A DNA stretch of 64,000 bases, from contig JAIQFH010000002.1 of NCBI GenBank assembly GCA_020073385.1, forward strand, positions 124,001-188,000, in the 5' to 3' direction. Positions 60,493-64,000 of this stretch are shown in pieces (the stretch's first letter is position 1; the number at the start of each line of letters is the position of its first letter). The notes beneath the pieces are model-generated. The model made no database searches. It was not told the DNA's origin and saw nothing but the letters and a program-made list of their open reading frames with translations. The stretch comes from Terriglobia bacterium (lineage in GTDB: Bacteria; Acidobacteriota; Terriglobia; Terriglobales; Acidobacteriaceae). Position numbers and translations under genes: made by a program.

Positions 60493-63418
60493 TCAGTACC
60501 CGCGCCAGATATTTGCCCGTGTACGAACCGGGCAACTTGGCAATCGCCTCCGGAGGCCCAACGCCGACGATCTTTCCGCCACGATTTCCGCCCTCGGGGC
60601 CCAAGTCGATGACCCAGTCGGCGGTCTTGATGACTTCCAGATTGTGCTCGATGACCACAATCGAGCCCCCTGCTTCAATCAGACGGCGAAAGGCGGCCAG
60701 GAGTTTGCTGACGTCGTCAAAATGCAGTCCGGTCGTGGGCTCGTCGAAGATATAAAGCAGGCGGCGCTTGATCTTTTCTCCGCCTCCGCCGGATCTGCCG
60801 GCTTCGCGCGTGGCGGGTTGAAGGTGGGCGGCCAGTTTCATGCGCTGAGCTTCGCCGCCGGAGAGCGTGGTTGCCGATTGACCCAGCCGCAGGTATCCGA
60901 GACCGACTTCCTCGAGCGACCGCAGCTTTTCGGTGACCTTGGGGGCCTCAGCGAAGAACTTCAGGGCTTCTTTGACCGTGAGGTTGAGGACCTCGTGGAT
61001 GTTCTTGCCGCGGTAGCGCACCTCGAGCACCTGGGGCTTGTAGCGGGTGCCTTTGCATTCTTCGCAGATCAACTCGACATCGGCGAGGAACTGCATTTCG
61101 ACGGTGACGGTGCCATCTCCCTGACAGACCTCGCAACGGCCGCCGGGAATGTTGAAGGAGAAATGTCCGGCGCTGAAGCCGCGTTTCTTGGCCTCGGGCA
61201 GGGAAGCGAAGAGGTCGCGAATGGCGTCGAAAGCTTTGATGTAGGTCACGGGATTCGAGCGCGGCGTGCGGCCTATCGGAGACTGATCGACGAGAACGAC
61301 CTCGTCGATGTACTGGTCGCCTTCTAAGCTCTCCCAAGTCGCGGAAGTGGTCGTCGCGCTGTTGCCGTTGCCCGACTGCTGCTTGGCTTGCGCCAGGGCC
61401 TTGTAGATCACCTGATGGAGCAGCGTGGACTTGCCGGAGCCCGAGACACCGGTGATCGCTATCAGCATGCCTAACGGAATGTTGATGTCAACGTTCTTCA
61501 GATTGTTGGCGCGGACTCCCTTTACTTTGATCTGCTGCGAGCCCGGCTTGCGCCGCGTGGCTGGCAGTTGAATACGTAGATCTTGAGACAAGTAACGTCC
61601 GGTCAGCGAAGCAGGGTTGTGCAGGATCTCGTCGTAGGTTCCACCGGCGATCAACTTGCCCCCATTCTCGCCCGCGCCGGGGCCGAGATCGAGAATGCGA
61701 TCGGCAGCTTTCATGATGTCGGGGTCGTGCTCGACTACCAGAATCGTATTTCCCAGGTTGCGAAGGTCGTGAAGAATCTTCACCAGCCGATGGGTGTCGC
61801 GCGGGTGCAGGCCGATGGAGGGCTCATCGAGGACGTAGAGCGTGCCGACCAGGCGCGAACCCAGGGACGTCGCGAGTTGAATTCGTTGCGCTTCTCCACC
61901 GGATAGGGTGGAAGAAAGGCGGTCGAGCGTCAGATACTCCAGCCCGACATCGTTCAAGAAGCGCAGGCGCTCCCGAATTTCCTGCAGCAGCTTGTCGGCG
62001 ATCTCCGCTTCCGCCGGGGTCAGCTTTATCTGATCGAAGAATTTCATGGCATCTTCGACCGTCAGCGAGCAGACTTCGCAAAGGTTGCGGCCTTGAATCT
62101 TCACTTGACGCGCTTCCATACGGAGGCGGCTTCCGTTGCACTCGGAGCAGGTGGAATATCCGCGATAGCGACTCAGGAAGACGCGAACGTGGAGCTTGTA
62201 TTTCTTGCGCTCGAGGTGGTTGAAGAATCCGCGCACGCCAAGAAACTTGCCGTCGCCGCTGAGAATGAGATTGCGGTGCTCTTCGGCGAGATCGATCCAC
62301 GCCATATCGAGCGGAATTCCGGCAGCCTTGGCGTAACGCTTCAGGTCGCTGAACAGCGGGCGGTACTTGGGTTTAGTCCAAGGCTCGATTGCGCCATCGC
62401 CCAGGGACTTCAATTTGTCGGGAATGACGAGGTCGAGATCGAAGTCGATGGTGTTGCCGAATCCCTGGCACTTGGGGCAAGCGCCGTAGGGATTGTTGAA
62501 GGAAAAGAGGCGAGGCTCGGGCTCCTCGTAACGGATGCTGCAGAACTTGCACTCGAAGCGCTGGGCGAAGCGAAGTTGTTTTGCGCTTGTACTCTCGTCG
62601 CCGGGAATCTCGAAGATGACCTCTCCGGATTCGCGGTAGGCGGTCTCAATCGCATCGACGACACGCGAACGGGAGTTGGCCGAGACCACGAGGCGGTCGA
62701 CTAGCATGAACACGGGTTGCGCGAAATTGATGTCGAGCAGGGACTCAGGGGTTGAGAACTCAAAGATCTGTCCACCCTGAACCAGGCGGTTGAAGCCCGC
62801 CTTGCGTAAATCGAAGAGGCGAGTTTTCAATGCGTCGGAAAGCGGTTCGTTGCCGGCTTTGCCTGCGGATTTCTTCGATTTTGCTGAACGCGTCGCCTTT
62901 TCGGTAGGCTGCGGAGAGGTCATTCCGGGGCGCTGCAGTGGAAAGACCACCTGCAATCGGGTGCCTGACTCTAACGCTTGAATGGCGTCGGCGACCTCAT
63001 CCACTGTGTCCTTCTTAACCTCGCGGCCACAGTTGATGCAGTAGGTGCGGCCCACGCGCGCAAACAGGAGGCGCAGATAGTCGTAGATCTCGGTGGCGGT
63101 GGCAACGGTGGAACGGGGATTCCTGGTGGTGTTCTTCTGGCGGATCGCAACCGCGGGGGCGATGCCGTCAATCGAGTCGGCGTCGGGCTTTTCAATGCGC
63201 TCCAGGAACTGGCGAGCGTAAGCCGAGAGCGACTCGACGTACCTCCGCTGGCCCTCGGCGTAGATAGTGTCGAAGGCGAGCGACGACTTGCCCGATCCCG
63301 ACACTCCCGTGACCACCGTCAGGGTGTTATGGAGAACCTCAATATCGACATTCTTGAGGTTGTGGACGCGGGCGCCGCGAACAACGATGCTATCTGTCTG
63401 CGTCGGATTAAAGGACAT
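60455..63418 (-). CDS. uvrA: Excinuclease ABC subunit A
   Basis: 987 residues. Two ABC halves: Walker [13 protein letters not shown] near residue 40 and [12 protein letters not shown] near 653, signatures [12 protein letters not shown] and [12 protein letters not shown], and Walker [12 protein letters not shown] and [10 protein letters not shown]. The DNA-binding and zinc modules show [20 protein letters not shown] with CPKCQG, and in the second half CEVCQGDG and CEECKG. It recognises DNA lesions as a dimer and loads UvrB in nucleotide excision repair. Start ATG 63418. Confidence 0.98.
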   Translation of the reverse strand: MSFNPTQTDSIVVRGARVHNLKNVDIEVLHNTLTVVTGVSGSGKSSLAFDTIYAEGQRRYVESLSAYARQFLERIEKPDADSIDGIAPAVAIRQKNTTRNPRSTVATATEIYDYLRLLFARVGRTYCINCGREVKKDTVDEVADAIQALESGTRLQVVFPLQRPGMTSPQPTEKATRSAKSKKSAGKAGNEPLSDALKTRLFDLRKAGFNRLVQGGQIFEFSTPESLLDINFAQPVFMLVDRLVVSANSRSRVVDAIETAYRESGEVIFEIPGDESTSAKQLRFAQRFECKFCSIRYEEPEPRLFSFNNPYGACPKCQGFGNTIDFDLDLVIPDKLKSLGDGAIEPWTKPKYRPLFSDLKRYAKAAGIPLDMAWIDLAEEHRNLILSGDGKFLGVRGFFNHLERKKYKLHVRVFLSRYRGYSTCSECNGSRLRMEARQVKIQGRNLCEVCSLTVEDAMKFFDQIKLTPAEAEIADKLLQEIRERLRFLNDVGLEYLTLDRLSSTLSGGEAQRIQLATSLGSRLVGTLYVLDEPSIGLHPRDTHRLVKILHDLRNLGNTILVVEHDPDIMKAADRILDLGPGAGENGGKLIAGGTYDEILHNPASLTGRYLSQDLRIQLPATRRKPGSQQIKVKGVRANNLKNVDINIPLGMLIAITGVSGSGKSTLLHQVIYKALAQAKQQSGNGNSATTTSATWESLEGDQYIDEVVLVDQSPIGRTPRSNPVTYIKAFDAIRDLFASLPEAKKRGFSAGHFSFNIPGGRCEVCQGDGTVTVEMQFLADVELICEECKGTRYKPQVLEVRYRGKNIHEVLNLTVKEALKFFAEAPKVTEKLRSLEEVGLGYLRLGQSATTLSGGEAQRMKLAAHLQPATREAGRSGGGGEKIKRRLLYIFDEPTTGLHFDDVSKLLAAFRRLIEAGGSIVVIEHNLEVIKTADWVIDLGPEGGNRGGKIVGVGPPEAIAKLPGSYTGKYLARVLNGNGASGSNGRG

Positions 63419-63528
63419 CGAATCTGGGCCGAAACCACGCTGGAGCCAAAGGGCACGCGCTCAGAGGCGTCCAGAGGGACTACTGAATCTTTCTATTATA
63501 CGAGATAACTCGGAGGGCGTGGTCGCCT

Positions 63529-64000
63529 CTACTTGATACCAACGTACACATCCACTTGCAGATTTTGGGGATCGCGCGCGCGTTCGTCGTAGATCTCATA
63601 ATCCGCGCGATAGAGGCGATCTCCACCGACCGCATTTTGGGGCAGGGAGTTGATCTTCATCCAGGTTGCGGGCACGACTTGAGGCGCCGGGCCTTTGTCG
63701 GAAGTAAACACGGCGAACTTACCGCCAGGAATCTTCTTGGCCACCATCCCCTCTGGAACTTCCGCATCTGACGTCACGCGTGCTCCGAGCAGGTAGTTGT
63801 ATTCCCCATTGTGGTCGCTGGCGTAATCGGTATAGACCGCGATGATGGAGGCATCGGCTTTGTTCGGAATTTTGCCAATCAGACCTTCCTGAAAGATTCG
63901 CATCCACTGTTTGCCGATCACGCCATCCGGCGTCATTTCTTTCGCGTTCGAGGTCCGCGCCGCGATGCCGATCACCGTGAACCCATCCTGTGACACGACC
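63529..64000 (-). CDS. GyrI-like effector-binding domain protein (partial, 5' end outside window)
   Basis: At least 155 residues with the SOUL/GyrI-like (AraC effector-binding) fold: [85 protein letters not shown] and the last strand [14 protein letters not shown] at 63996 could be the start, but the reading frame stays open to the window edge and family proteins usually have a few more residues, so it is probably cut. A stand-alone small-molecule-binding protein; no DNA-binding domain is visible in the part present. Confidence 0.75.
   Translation of the reverse strand, partial: VVSQDGFTVIGIAARTSNAKEMTPDGVIGKQWMRIFQEGLIGKIPNKADASIIAVYTDYASDHNGEYNYLLGARVTSDAEVPEGMVAKKIPGGKFAVFTSDKGPAPQVVPATWMKINSLPQNAVGGDRLYRADYEIYDERARDPQNLQVDVYVGIK

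Overview
The window looks like one contiguous piece of an Acidobacteriota chromosome, most likely class Terriglobia (Koribacter/Terriglobus relatives). The pointers are an orphan double-FtsX permease of the acidobacterial duplicated orphan permease (ADOP) type, a TonB-dependent receptor with an N-terminal carboxypeptidase-regulatory-like domain, a pro-kumamolisin peptidase, several small proteins of a kind I associate with Acidobacteriota, and moderately GC-rich DNA with many intergenic inverted repeats. This placement is an inference from gene content. I saw no rRNA, tRNA, insertion sequence, prophage or CRISPR array.

Layout. 1-5.5 kb: a membrane protein gene broken by a frameshift and running off the left edge, two small unknowns, a CCA-adding enzyme with a long basic tail, and a small membrane-anchored Cys-rich protein. 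5.9-13.1 kb: a minus-strand block that reads as a metal (probably zinc) uptake operon: a small exported His/Cys protein, a TonB-dependent receptor, an outer-membrane barrel, a ZnuA-type binding protein and a ZnuB-type permease, but no ATPase. 13.2-30.6 kb: scattered secreted or membrane proteins: S53 peptidase, a DoxX/aminoglycoside-acetyltransferase-like fusion, two metallophosphoesterases, an ankyrin protein, a cation/proton antiporter, ADOP, a cupin and an MBL-fold hydrolase. 30.8-44.7 kb: core functions: citrate synthase behind a perfect CRP-type palindrome, an ECF sigma/anti-sigma pair, a GAF protein, a soluble lytic transglycosylase, ileS-lspA and a TonB-like protein. 44.9-50.3 kb: a GNAT enzyme, an exported unknown, murI divergent from a VapBC module, and a GH39 glycosidase. 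50.4-55.4 kb: a very tight four-gene iron operon, FTR1-DUF2318 fusion / FtsX permease / FtsX permease / ABC ATPase fused to a DtxR-type repressor. 55.8-64 kb: an M48 peptidase, a SprT-like protein, two small exported proteins, a TPR protein, uvrA and a GyrI-like domain protein cut by the right edge.

The most unusual content is the iron operon, in which the ABC ATPase carries its own DtxR/MntR-like metal-sensing domain and the FTR1 permease carries DUF2318. It resembles the FTR1/DUF2318/FtsX/ABC modules of the Campylobacter p19 locus and the FetMP loci, but without a P19-type protein. Next come the DoxX-AAC(6')-like fusion, four dispersed CRP-type palindromes, a compact branched inverted-repeat element near 22.7 kb, and families of intergenic hairpins. 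Start codons were moved inward from the longest frame where a Shine-Dalgarno, a signal peptide or family length argued for it; such choices are stated.
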